A stretch of 19,047 nucleotides of DNA, from the NCBI GenBank assembly GCA_946887105.1, contig CAMPKJ010000067.1, positions 1-19,047 on the forward strand, given 5' to 3'. Source of the stretch: an uncultured Acidobacteriota bacterium (GTDB taxonomy: Bacteria; Acidobacteriota; Thermoanaerobaculia; Gp7-AA8). The notes under the pieces were generated by a model that saw only the letters and a program-made list of their open reading frames with translations, was not told where the DNA came from and ran no database searches. The position numbers and the translations under genes are program-made. Shown here one piece after another: positions 1 through 7,191 of the stretch (its first letter is position 1; the number at the start of each line of letters is the position of its first letter).

Positions 1-1
1 G

Positions 2-2692
2 ATCTCTCTCGACTTCATGGACCCGCACTTCCGGCGCGACGTGACCGAGAAGATCGAGAAGCTGCAGGAGAACGGCGCGTTTCCCGGCATCGAGCACTAC
101 GTGCCGGTGGCGGTCGAGAGCGTCACGTTCGCCGACTACATCCGCGACTTCGATCTGATCCTGATCGAGCCCGACCAGATCACCACCACCATCGCCAAGT
201 ACGAAACGCTGCTGCGCAGCGAGTACGACGCGGCGGCGGAGAAAGGTCGCGCCGTCTACGCGCCGGAGAAACTTGTCGCGCCGGGACCGGATGTGCTGGC
301 GTTCATCGGCAGCGCGCCGCTCGCTCTTTCCGACGTGCACATCGGCAGCAGAGAGCGCGACGAGCTGCGCATCAACACCTCCCCCACCGATCGCTACAAC
401 AACCGCCTCAGCGACTTTCCCGCGGACGTGCTGCGCAACGAGACCGAGCAGCTCTTTTTCTGCGCGACGAAAGGGGGGCGCGAAAAGATCGAGCGTCTGC
501 TGAAAGAGTTCGCCGTCCCCTTCACCGAAAACCGTCTCGGCGAAGGCGATCTGGCCGTCACGGCCGGCAACCTCGGACGCGGCTTCGTCTTCCACGACCT
601 CAACCTCACCGCGTACTCGGAGTGGGACCTCTTCGAGCCGCCGACGTCGACGCGGATCGGCGGACGCAAGCGGAAGTCGGAAGCGTTCGTCTCCGACCTG
701 CGCGATCTGAAAGCGGGCGACTACATCGTCCACGTCGACCACGGCGTCGGTAAATTTCTCGGACTGCAACGCATCCCCTTCGGCGAGACCGAGCGCGAAG
801 TGATGCAGATCGAATACTCCGGCGGCGGCAAGCTGCTGATGCCGATGGAGAACCTCAACCTCATCCAGCGGTTCACCGCGGGTGAGGAGGCACAGCCGAA
901 GCTCGACAAGCTCGGCGGCACGACGTGGGCGCGCACGAAGGCGTCGGTCAAGAAGGCCATGCGCGACATGGCCGACGAGCTGCTCAAGCTCTACGCCACG
1001 CGGCAAATGGTGCACGGCCACGCGTTCGGCAAAGACTCACCGTGGCAGTTCGACTTCGAGGATGCGTTCGAATTCGACGAGACCGAAGACCAGCAGTCGG
1101 CCATCGAAGACGTGAAGAGCGACATGGAATCGCGCAAGCCGATGGACCGCCTGCTGTGCGGCGACGTCGGCTATGGCAAGACCGAGGTGGCCATGCGCGC
1201 CGCGTTCAAGTCGGTGATGGATGGCAAGCAGGTGGCGGTGCTCGCGCCGACCACCGTGCTCACGTTCCAGCACTACCGCACGTTCCTGCGCCGCTTCGCC
1301 TCGTTCCCGGTCACGATCGAGCTACTCACGCGCTACTACTCCGCGAAAGAGCTGAAGGACATCCTGAAAAAGGTGGAGACGGGCGAGATCGACGTCGTGA
1401 TCGGCACGCACCGGCTGCTGTCGAAAGACGTGCTCTGGAAGGACCTCGGCCTGGTGATCATCGACGAAGAACAGCGCTTCGGCGTGGCGCAGAAAGAGCG
1501 GCTGAAGGCGATCAAGAAATCGGTGGACGTGCTGGCCATGTCCGCCACACCCATCCCGCGCACGCTGCACATGTCGCTGGTGGGCATCCGCGACATCTCC
1601 GTGATCGAGACGCCGCCGAAGGACCGTCTGGCCATCCAGACCGCGGTGGTGCCGTACGACGGCGATTTCATTCGCGAGGCGATCGAGTTCGAGACCGGCC
1701 GCGGCGGCCAGGTGTTCTTCGTCCATAACCGCGTCGAGTCGATCTACAACATGAAGGAGTATCTCGAGAATCTGATCCCCGGCCTGCGCGTGATCGTCGG
1801 CCATGGACAGATGGACGAGCGCGAGCTGGAGCGGGCCATGCTCGCGTTCATCAACCGCGAGTACGACGTCCTGCTGGCCACGACCATCATCGAAAACGGC
1901 ATCGACATTCCGGCCTGCAACACGATCCTGATCAATCACGCCGAGCGTTTCGGTCTGTCGCAGCTCTACCAGCTGCGCGGGCGCGTCGGCCGCAGCGACC
2001 GGCTGGCGTTCTGCTATCTGCTGGTGCCGTCGGACCGCATCCTCTCCTCGGACGCGCGCAAGCGTCTGGCCGCCATTCAGGAGTTCTCCGATCTCGGCGC
2101 CGGCTTCCGCATCGCCGCGCGCGATCTGGAGATCCGCGGCGCGGGCAACATCCTCGGAGGCGAGCAGTCGGGCCAGATCGCCGCGGTCGGCTTCGAGATG
2201 TACACCAAGCTGCTCGAGGAGACCATCCGCGAGATGAAGGGCGAGCGCATCGAGGAAGAAGTGGAGACCTCGATGAACCTCGGCGTCGACATCTACATCC
2301 CGCGCGACTACATCAGCGAAGAAAACCTGCGCATGACGTTCTACAAGAAGATCGCCTCCGCATCGACGGAAGAGCGCCTGAACGACATCCGCAACGAAAT
2401 GCGCGACCGCTTCGGCGCGCTGCCGGAGAACGTCGAGAACCTCTTCCACTTCGTGCGCGTGAAGTGGTTCGCGAAACATCTGGGCGTGCTGTCGATCGTG
2501 CGCGAAGGCGCGCGCGGCGTGCTCAAACTGACGCCGCACGCGAAGATCGATCCGAACAAGCTGCTGATGTTCATCAGCGAAAACCCGCAGGCGAAGTTCT
2601 CGCCGAACGGCGTGCTGTCGTTCCCGCTGCGCGAGCATGGTCCCGAGGTGATCCACACCATCGAGTCGATGCTGCGCACGCTGGCGGCGTGA
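2..2692 (+). CDS. mfd: Transcription-repair coupling factor Mfd (5' end outside window)
   Basis: Mfd is the DNA translocase that removes RNA polymerase stalled at lesions and recruits the UvrA-UvrB excision repair proteins. The frame is open to the left edge, so the N-terminal part is missing: about 896 codons are present against roughly 1,150 in the family. Counting from the ATG at 17, which is probably internal, the visible order is the remainder of the UvrB-like region, the CarD-like RNA polymerase interaction domain near residue 235 (GDYIVHVDHGVGKFLG), Walker A GDVGYGKTE near 381, the DEEQ box (DEEQRFGV) near 483, SATPIPRTLHMSL, the RecG-like second helicase lobe with GRVGRSDR, and a C-terminal Mfd domain. 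All helicase motifs look intact. The downstream small exported genes have their own strong ribosome binding sites and no evident functional link. Confidence 0.97.
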   Translation: MSLDFMDPHFRRDVTEKIEKLQENGAFPGIEHYVPVAVESVTFADYIRDFDLILIEPDQITTTIAKYETLLRSEYDAAAEKGRAVYAPEKLVAPGPDVLAFIGSAPLALSDVHIGSRERDELRINTSPTDRYNNRLSDFPADVLRNETEQLFFCATKGGREKIERLLKEFAVPFTENRLGEGDLAVTAGNLGRGFVFHDLNLTAYSEWDLFEPPTSTRIGGRKRKSEAFVSDLRDLKAGDYIVHVDHGVGKFLGLQRIPFGETEREVMQIEYSGGGKLLMPMENLNLIQRFTAGEEAQPKLDKLGGTTWARTKASVKKAMRDMADELLKLYATRQMVHGHAFGKDSPWQFDFEDAFEFDETEDQQSAIEDVKSDMESRKPMDRLLCGDVGYGKTEVAMRAAFKSVMDGKQVAVLAPTTVLTFQHYRTFLRRFASFPVTIELLTRYYSAKELKDILKKVETGEIDVVIGTHRLLSKDVLWKDLGLVIIDEEQRFGVAQKERLKAIKKSVDVLAMSATPIPRTLHMSLVGIRDISVIETPPKDRLAIQTAVVPYDGDFIREAIEFETGRGGQVFFVHNRVESIYNMKEYLENLIPGLRVIVGHGQMDERELERAMLAFINREYDVLLATTIIENGIDIPACNTILINHAERFGLSQLYQLRGRVGRSDRLAFCYLLVPSDRILSSDARKRLAAIQEFSDLGAGFRIAARDLEIRGAGNILGGEQSGQIAAVGFEMYTKLLEETIREMKGERIEEEVETSMNLGVDIYIPRDYISEENLRMTFYKKIASASTEERLNDIRNEMRDRFGALPENVENLFHFVRVKWFAKHLGVLSIVREGARGVLKLTPHAKIDPNKLLMFISENPQAKFSPNGVLSFPLREHGPEVIHTIESMLRTLAA

Positions 2693-2787
2693 GCGGGAAC
2701 AGGAAATGACTCTACCCGCCTGACGGTGGCGACCTTACCTTCCGTGTACTGACGCGCGCGTGTCCGAAACAAAGGAAGGAAGGACTC

Positions 2788-3288
2788 ATGAAGAACATTG
2801 GATTTGTTCTCGTACTCGCGTTGTGTGCGCTGCCGGCGGCGGCGCAGAGCTGGGACTGGAGCGAGCCCGGATCGACCGGAGTGGTCGGCGACGGCACGGC
2901 CAGCCTCGGCCTGTACTCGTTCATCGGTTCGACGTTCGGCGTCGGCGCCGGCAACATCGCCACGGTCGACGCGCGCTATCCGGTCACCAACACGGTCGGC
3001 AGCGCGACCGACATCACACCCGCGTGGACGACGCTGGAGATCACCGCACACGATCAGTACACGGGCGGCGCGGTCACGGCGACGCTGTATGAAGTCGACA
3101 AGTGCTCGAGCACCGAAACGCAGCTCTGCGCGGTGACCAGCACCGACAGCGACCAGGACGTGGAGTGCTTCTCGTGCACGTTCACGGGGCCGCTCGACTT
3201 CGCCAACAACGCGTATTACGTCTACGTCTCCATCTCGAACAGTGCGACCACGGAAGACCCGCGGCTGTACTCGCTGGCGGTCTACTGA
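2788..3288 (+). CDS. Small exported cysteine-containing protein, tandem paralog 1
   Basis: I do not recognise this family. The 166-residue product starts with a clear Sec signal peptide (MKNIGFVLVLALCALPAAAQ) likely cleaved after AAA, giving a mature protein beginning Q-S-W-D-W. The mature part is rich in Thr, Ser, Val and Asn, consistent with an all-beta fold. It shares with the next two genes an N-terminal DW, a YxVTNTxGSATDxTPxWTT segment, a G-x-V-x-A-x-L-Y-E-V-D-K-C core and a DFANNxYYV end. Four cysteines in the order KC, LC, EC, SC could form disulfides outside the cytoplasm. A strong purine-rich site (AAGGAAGGAAGGA) precedes the ATG. It heads a run of three genes with short spacers, probably one operon. 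Confidence 0.85.
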   Translation: MKNIGFVLVLALCALPAAAQSWDWSEPGSTGVVGDGTASLGLYSFIGSTFGVGAGNIATVDARYPVTNTVGSATDITPAWTTLEITAHDQYTGGAVTATLYEVDKCSSTETQLCAVTSTDSDQDVECFSCTFTGPLDFANNAYYVYVSISNSATTEDPRLYSLAVY

Positions 3289-3315
3289 CGCGCGGTCCAG
3301 GAAAGGAGAAATCGC

Positions 3316-3801
3316 ATGAAAGCCATCATTTCACTGGCCCTTCTCGCTCTGGTGCTCACGGTTCCGGCCGCGGCCCAGAATTACGACTGGAGCAACGTCG
3401 GATCGGTCGGCACGATCGCCGCGGGCGCCGGGCACAACTTCATCGGCCCGTCGTTCACCTTCTCGCCGTTCCGCACCGGCACGCTGACCACGCGTTACAA
3501 CATCACCAACACGGTCGGCGGCGCCATCGACAAGAGTCCGGCATGGACCACGTTCACGGCCGCGTACACCGACAACACGGCCATCGGCAACGTCTCGCTC
3601 CGTCTGCAGCAGGTCGACAAATGCAGCAACGCCGAGACCACGATCTGCACGATCACCAGCGAGGACAACACCAGCTGTGCCTCGTGTACGTTCACGTCGA
3701 ACACGATCGACTTCGCCAACAACTTCTATTACATCCAGGCGAACATCAACCGCACGTCGACGTCGGCAAACGTCTCGCTGCATTCGGTCGCGCTGAACTG
3801 A
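3316..3801 (+). CDS. Small exported cysteine-containing protein, tandem paralog 2
   Basis: This 161-residue product is a paralog of the genes on both sides. It has a signal peptide (MKAIISLALLALVLTVPAAAQ) and a mature start Q-N-Y-D-W-S. The shared blocks are YNITNTVGGAIDKSPAWTT, a short GNVSLRLQQVDKC block, the ETTICTITS block and DFANNFYYIQ. All four cysteines are kept (KC, IC, SC, SC). The gene begins 27 nt after the stop of paralog 1, with AAAGGAGAA ahead of the ATG, so co-transcription is likely. Function is unknown. Signal peptide, disulfide potential and duplication suggest a periplasmic or surface role; that is inference. Confidence 0.85.
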   Translation: MKAIISLALLALVLTVPAAAQNYDWSNVGSVGTIAAGAGHNFIGPSFTFSPFRTGTLTTRYNITNTVGGAIDKSPAWTTFTAAYTDNTAIGNVSLRLQQVDKCSNAETTICTITSEDNTSCASCTFTSNTIDFANNFYYIQANINRTSTSANVSLHSVALN

Positions 3802-3820
3802 GCGGGAAAGGAGAGACATC

Positions 3821-4315
3821 ATGAAAATCATCACTCGCCTGCTCGCACTCGCACTGTTCGTGGCCGCGCTGCCCGCGCTGGCACAGACGCACGACTGGAC
3901 CTCGATCGGCGGCACCGGCCGCATCGCACCCGCCGGCGCGTTCAAGATGACGTACACCGGCCCGACCCTGAAGTTCAATTCCATCTCGACCGGCGACATC
4001 GTGGCTCGCTACGCGGTCACGAACACCTACGGCAGCGGCACGTCGAAGACGCCTCCGTGGACCACGCTGTGGGCCTCGTACACCGACAACTCGGCGTCCG
4101 GCTCGGTCGTGGCGCGACTCTATGAAGTCGAGAAATGCAGCGGCGTCGAAACGCTGATCTGCACCATCACGAGCACGAACAACCAGAACTGCAGCAGCTG
4201 CTCGTTCAGCTCCAGCACGTTCGACTTCGCGAACAACTCGTACTGGGTGGAAGTGACGCTCAACCGCTCCGTGACCGCGGCGGCGGAAGAGATCCACTCG
4301 CTCGCGGTGAACTGA
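3821..4315 (+). CDS. Small exported cysteine-containing protein, tandem paralog 3
   Basis: This is the third member of the tandem family, 164 residues. The signal peptide runs to about LPALAQ, with a mature start Q-T-H-D-W-T. Shared blocks are YAVTNTYGSGTSKTPPWTT, the SVVARLYEVEKC block, ETLICTITS and DFANNSYWVE. The four cysteines are conserved (KC, IC, NC, SC). It starts 19 nt after paralog 2, with AAAGGAGAG ahead of the ATG, so the three genes look like one transcription unit. The operon is followed directly by the TTCCTCGG repeat cluster, which may end the transcript. No function is assigned. Confidence 0.85.
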   Translation: MKIITRLLALALFVAALPALAQTHDWTSIGGTGRIAPAGAFKMTYTGPTLKFNSISTGDIVARYAVTNTYGSGTSKTPPWTTLWASYTDNSASGSVVARLYEVEKCSGVETLICTITSTNNQNCSSCSFSSSTFDFANNSYWVEVTLNRSVTAAAEEIHSLAVN

Positions 4316-4322
4316 CAACCAG

Positions 4323-4413
4323 TTCCTCGGGTTCCTCGGGGGTCCTCGGGTTCCTCGGAGTGGGTGATTCCCCTCCGACAAACTCCGAGGAACCGAGGCA
4401 CTCCGAGGAACTC
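4323..4413. repeat. TTCCTCGG iterated repeat with inverted copies
   Basis: TTCCTCGG occurs at 4323, 4332 and 4351, with a TCCTCGG variant at 4343. The complementary form follows at 4383-4392 (CTCCGAGGAA) and 4401-4410. The best pair is a perfect 12-bp inverted repeat, TTCCTCGGAGTG at 4351-4362 and its complement at 4399-4410. A transcript could fold into several alternative stems. It sits between the exported-protein operon and the parvulin lipoprotein gene, where it could act as a terminator or be a mobile palindromic repeat. No T-tract follows. Confidence 0.8.
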
Positions 4414-4420
4414 CGTCTGC

Positions 4421-4426
4421 TACACT
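4421..4426 (+). promoter_or_regulatory. Candidate -10 box for a short-leader or leaderless transcript
   Basis: TACACT lies 11 nt before the GTG at 4438, and no Shine-Dalgarno sequence is visible in that gap. The context, CTACACT followed by CGCG, resembles the CTAGACT followed by GCGCG just upstream of the start at 8294. No convincing -35 is seen. Confidence 0.45.
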
Positions 4427-4437
4427 CCGCGCGTCCC

Positions 4438-5337
4438 GTGCTCGCCCGCCGTGTCGCGCTCTCGCTGGTCCTCCTGGTTCTCGCGCTTTCCTCATGCAAG
4501 CGCAAACCGACCATTCCTCCGGACGTCATTGCCCGCGTCAATGACCGGATGCTCACGCTCGCCGACTTCAAGCGCTATCTCGAGCGCAATGCGGGCACCG
4601 ACCTCGCCGGATTGCCATCGGAGGTCGCCAGCGCGATCCTGGATCAGTTCGTCGAGGAGATCATCGTCTCCGAATACGCGGCCGCGCACGGCGTCGAAGT
4701 TCCGGCCGACAAGATCGCCGCGGCGGTGCGTACCGAAGCCGGAGTGACCGTCATCGAGAAACGCGACGAGATGCGCCGCGAGCGGCTGGTGGCCAACCTC
4801 TCGGCGGAAGTCCCCGAGCCGTCGCCGTCCGCGCTGCAGGAGTATTACGATCAGCATCAGGCTGAATTCCGCAGCGGCGAGGAAGTGCGCGTGCGCCAGA
4901 TCCTCGTCAACGACGAGAACCTCGCCAACGAGATCGTCAAGAAGCTGCAGGCCGGCACGCCGTTCGGCGATCTCTCCGCGCAGTACTCACGCGCGCCGAA
5001 CGCCAAACGCGGCGGCGAGATCGGATTCGTCAGCCGCGGAGACCTGCCGAAGATGTTCGAGGAGGAGATCTTCCGCCTCCGTGCCGGGCAGACCAGCGGC
5101 GTGCTGCGCACCGACACCAGCTTCCACATCTTCCAGGTCGACGAGCGCCGCCCGGCCGGAATTCTCGACTTTGCCTCCGCCACGCCGATCATCCAGACCC
5201 GCCTCCGCGAAGAGGCGGTCCGCGCCCGGCTGGACGCGATCAAGGCCCGCAGCCGGCGGGAGATGAAGATCGCCATCCTGACGCGGCGACTGCCATTCCG
5301 CTACTCCGGCGGACTTCCGAAGGCCGAGGACGAATAA
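4438..5337 (+). CDS. Parvulin-type peptidyl-prolyl isomerase, lipoprotein (PrsA/SurA-like)
   Basis: This is predicted to be a membrane-anchored foldase that isomerises proline peptide bonds in exported proteins. The GTG at 4438 gives a 299-residue protein with a lipoprotein signal, LVLLVLALSSC, with Cys20 as the lipidation site. An upstream in-frame extension exists but would pass through the repeat cluster and bury the signal, so I prefer the GTG. Next come a SurA-like helical N-terminal part (VIARVNDRMLTLADFKRYLE) and a parvulin domain at about residues 150-245, containing VRQILV, FGDLSAQYS, GGEIGFVSRGDLPKMFEEEIF and SFHIFQVDE. The next gene, 50 nt downstream, encodes a second parvulin, so the pair likely acts together in envelope biogenesis. 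The start has no clear ribosome binding site. Confidence 0.88.
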   Translation: MLARRVALSLVLLVLALSSCKRKPTIPPDVIARVNDRMLTLADFKRYLERNAGTDLAGLPSEVASAILDQFVEEIIVSEYAAAHGVEVPADKIAAAVRTEAGVTVIEKRDEMRRERLVANLSAEVPEPSPSALQEYYDQHQAEFRSGEEVRVRQILVNDENLANEIVKKLQAGTPFGDLSAQYSRAPNAKRGGEIGFVSRGDLPKMFEEEIFRLRAGQTSGVLRTDTSFHIFQVDERRPAGILDFASATPIIQTRLREEAVRARLDAIKARSRREMKIAILTRRLPFRYSGGLPKAEDE

Positions 5338-5387
5338 AAGCCGGCGGAACTTGTTTTTCCCGCTGCACGTCTCACCGTGAGCAACCT

Positions 5388-6365
5388 ATGAAAAAGATCA
5401 TCCTCTGCACCGTCCTTGCGCTGACCGCCGTAACGGCCTCAGCCGCCGAGCTCCTCGAAGGCATCGTCGTTCGCGTCGGCGACCGCATCATCACGCGCAC
5501 GCAGTACGAGCGCCGCCTCCGCGATCAGTACGCGGAGATCGAGCGCACCGCGCCGCCGGATCGCCGGGCCGCGCTCCGCGAACAGTCGCGTTCCAGCCTC
5601 ACGAACGAGCTGATCAACGAGCTGCTCATCAAGGACCGTGCGGACCGTCTCGGCCTGACCGTCACGGAAGCCGAGCTCAAGGAAGCGATCGGCCGTCTGA
5701 AGCAGCAGTACGGCATCACCACCGACGCGCAGTTCGAAGAGTCGCTGCGCACCTCCGGCCTGACCCGCGCGGAGATGGAAACGCGCCTGCGCGACACGCT
5801 GATCACGAACAAAGTGTTCGGACGCGAGCTCCGCAGCCGCGAGCAGCTCACCGACGCCGAGCTCCGCGAGCGCTACAACCGCGAGAAGGAAACGTTCCGC
5901 CTTCCGGAGCGCGCCCACCTGCGTGAGATCGTCGTGCTGAAGCCGGAGAACGGGCAGGGTCTGGACGAGGCGCGCACGCGCGCGAACGAGATCGCCGAAG
6001 CGGCGCGCAAGGCGGGAACCGACTTCGCTGCGCTCGCCTCCACGATGTCCGACTCCGGCACGAAGGACAAAGGCGGCGACCTGGGCGAGATCGCCAAGGG
6101 CGACCTCGTGGCCGATCTCGACAAGGCCGTGTTCGACGCGCCGGCGGGCGCCATCATCGGACCGGTGGAGACCAAGTCCGCGTGGCACATCATGAGAGTC
6201 GAGCAGCGCCTGCCGTCCGAAGTGCCGGCGTTCGAGTCGGTGAAGGAAAAGCTGAAGCAGGACGCCAGCGAAGAGACGTTCGAGCGCGACTACAAGGCGT
6301 ACATCGACACGCTGCGCAAGGACGCATACATCCAGATCAACGACGAGATGATCCCGAAGATCTGA
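5388..6365 (+). CDS. Periplasmic parvulin-type peptidyl-prolyl isomerase (SurA-like)
   Basis: This 325-residue protein has a Sec signal peptide (MKKIILCTVLALTAVTASAAE). It then has a SurA_N-like chaperone region (IVVRVGDRIITRTQYERRL, then LINELLIKDRADRLGLTVTEAEL). The parvulin domain, about residues 180-280, contains HLREIVVLKP, DFAALASTMSDSGTKDKGGDLGEI, LDKAVFDAPAGAIIGPVET and AWHIMRVEQR. The expected role is chaperoning and proline isomerisation of proteins crossing the periplasm, as for SurA. It follows the lipoprotein parvulin in the same direction. A small palindrome (CTCAC-C-GTGAG, 5371-5381) lies just upstream, and the Shine-Dalgarno is weak. Confidence 0.9.
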   Translation: MKKIILCTVLALTAVTASAAELLEGIVVRVGDRIITRTQYERRLRDQYAEIERTAPPDRRAALREQSRSSLTNELINELLIKDRADRLGLTVTEAELKEAIGRLKQQYGITTDAQFEESLRTSGLTRAEMETRLRDTLITNKVFGRELRSREQLTDAELRERYNREKETFRLPERAHLREIVVLKPENGQGLDEARTRANEIAEAARKAGTDFAALASTMSDSGTKDKGGDLGEIAKGDLVADLDKAVFDAPAGAIIGPVETKSAWHIMRVEQRLPSEVPAFESVKEKLKQDASEETFERDYKAYIDTLRKDAYIQINDEMIPKI

Positions 6366-6396
6366 TCGCGTTCTACGGCCAGTGTCGCGTTTCTCG

Positions 6397-6413
6397 CCGA
6401 GGGGCTCCCTCGG
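6397..6413 (+). terminator. Hairpin downstream of the parvulin gene
   Basis: CCGAGGG and CCCTCGG form a perfect 7-bp stem with a GCT loop, 32 nt after the parvulin stop. No T-run follows, so termination is only probable. The stem shares the CCTCGG core of the repeat cluster at 4323-4413. Confidence 0.4.
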
Positions 6414-6457
6414 ATGACCTTCTCACCGTCTGATCTGTAGATTCCTCGGCCCTTTCG

Positions 6458-6483
6458 ATCGCGACACTTAAAGTGGTCGCGAT
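6458..6483 (+). promoter_or_regulatory. Palindrome in the radC leader
   Basis: ATCGCGACACTT pairs with AAGT-G-GTCGCGAT: 12 pairs with one bulged G and a minimal loop. It ends 3 nt before the ribosome binding site GGAGGTGAG (6487-6495). A TAGATT -10-like hexamer lies upstream at 6438-6443. It may be an operator or an RNA hairpin affecting radC expression; no LexA-type box is recognised. Confidence 0.5.
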
Positions 6484-6498
6484 GTCGGAGGTGAGTCG

Positions 6499-7173
6499 AT
6501 GACGGATGTGATCCGGGACCTTCCCCACGGCGACCGGCCACGCGAGCGGATGATGATGCACGGTCCCGCGACGCTCTCGGACGCCGAGTTGCTCGCGGTG
6601 ATTCTCGGATCCGGCGTGCCGGGACAGAACGCCATCGAGCTCGCGCGCCACCTGCTCGCGGATGGCGTGCGCAATCTCAGCCGCCGCGAGCTCGCCAATC
6701 TCGCGGACGTCCGCGGCGTCGGTCCCGCCAAGGCAGCGCGCATCGCGGCGGTGTTCGAGATGTCGCGCCGGATGATGTCCGACCAGCCGGAGGATCCGCC
6801 GGCATTCGACGTCACCACGCTCGGCCGCAAGCTCGTCAGCAGCTACGGCCATCACACGCAGGAGCGGCTCGGCGCGACGTTCCTCGACTCCCGCCATCGC
6901 ATTCGCCGTCAACGGGAGATCTACGTCGGCACGGTCAACAACGCGCTCGTCTCCACGCGCGACATCATCCGCTTCACGCTGCTCGATCGCGCCACGGCGG
7001 TGGTCATCCATCACAACCATCCGTCCGGCGATCCGACGCCGTCCGACGCCGACATCGTCTTCACGAAGAAGCTCACGCAATCTCTGGCGATGGTGGACAT
7101 CGAGCTGGTCGATCACCTGGTGATCGGCTCGCACCGATTCGTGTCGATGAAGGAACGGGGGTACCTGAGCTAG
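6499..7173 (+). CDS. radC: RadC family JAB/MPN domain protein
   Basis: This 224-residue protein has the usual length and layout of the family. An N-terminal helix-hairpin-helix-like region (LSDAELLAVILGSG, then VRGVGPAKAARIAAVFE) precedes the JAB1/MPN-like metalloprotease fold, with the metal-binding signature HHNHPSGDPTPSDAD near residues 172-186 intact. RadC was once linked to DNA repair; its real activity is unsettled, and family members occur both as chromosomal genes and in mobile elements. The start is fixed by GGAGGTGAG 3 nt upstream of the ATG. It converges on ilvE with only 15 nt between the two stop codons. Confidence 0.95.
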   Translation: MTDVIRDLPHGDRPRERMMMHGPATLSDAELLAVILGSGVPGQNAIELARHLLADGVRNLSRRELANLADVRGVGPAKAARIAAVFEMSRRMMSDQPEDPPAFDVTTLGRKLVSSYGHHTQERLGATFLDSRHRIRRQREIYVGTVNNALVSTRDIIRFTLLDRATAVVIHHNHPSGDPTPSDADIVFTKKLTQSLAMVDIELVDHLVIGSHRFVSMKERGYLS

Positions 7174-7191
7174 TGTCGTGTCACGACACTA
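7171..7191. terminator. Perfect palindrome spanning both convergent stop codons
   Basis: TAGTGTCGTG-T-CACGACACTA is a perfect 10-bp inverted repeat with one central base. Its first three bases are the radC stop and its last three are the complement of the ilvE stop, so it may serve as a compact bidirectional terminator. There is no T-tract on either side beyond the palindrome. Confidence 0.6.

Noticed and set aside
1322..2656. 444-codon minus-strand open frame inside mfd
   Set aside because: Its product is His-, Arg- and Ala-rich low-complexity sequence opposite the conserved helicase motifs of mfd.
4135..4437. N-terminal extension of the lipoprotein parvulin
   Set aside because: The extension would overlap exported paralog 3 and translate the TTCCTCGG repeats, placing the lipoprotein signal in the middle of the protein.
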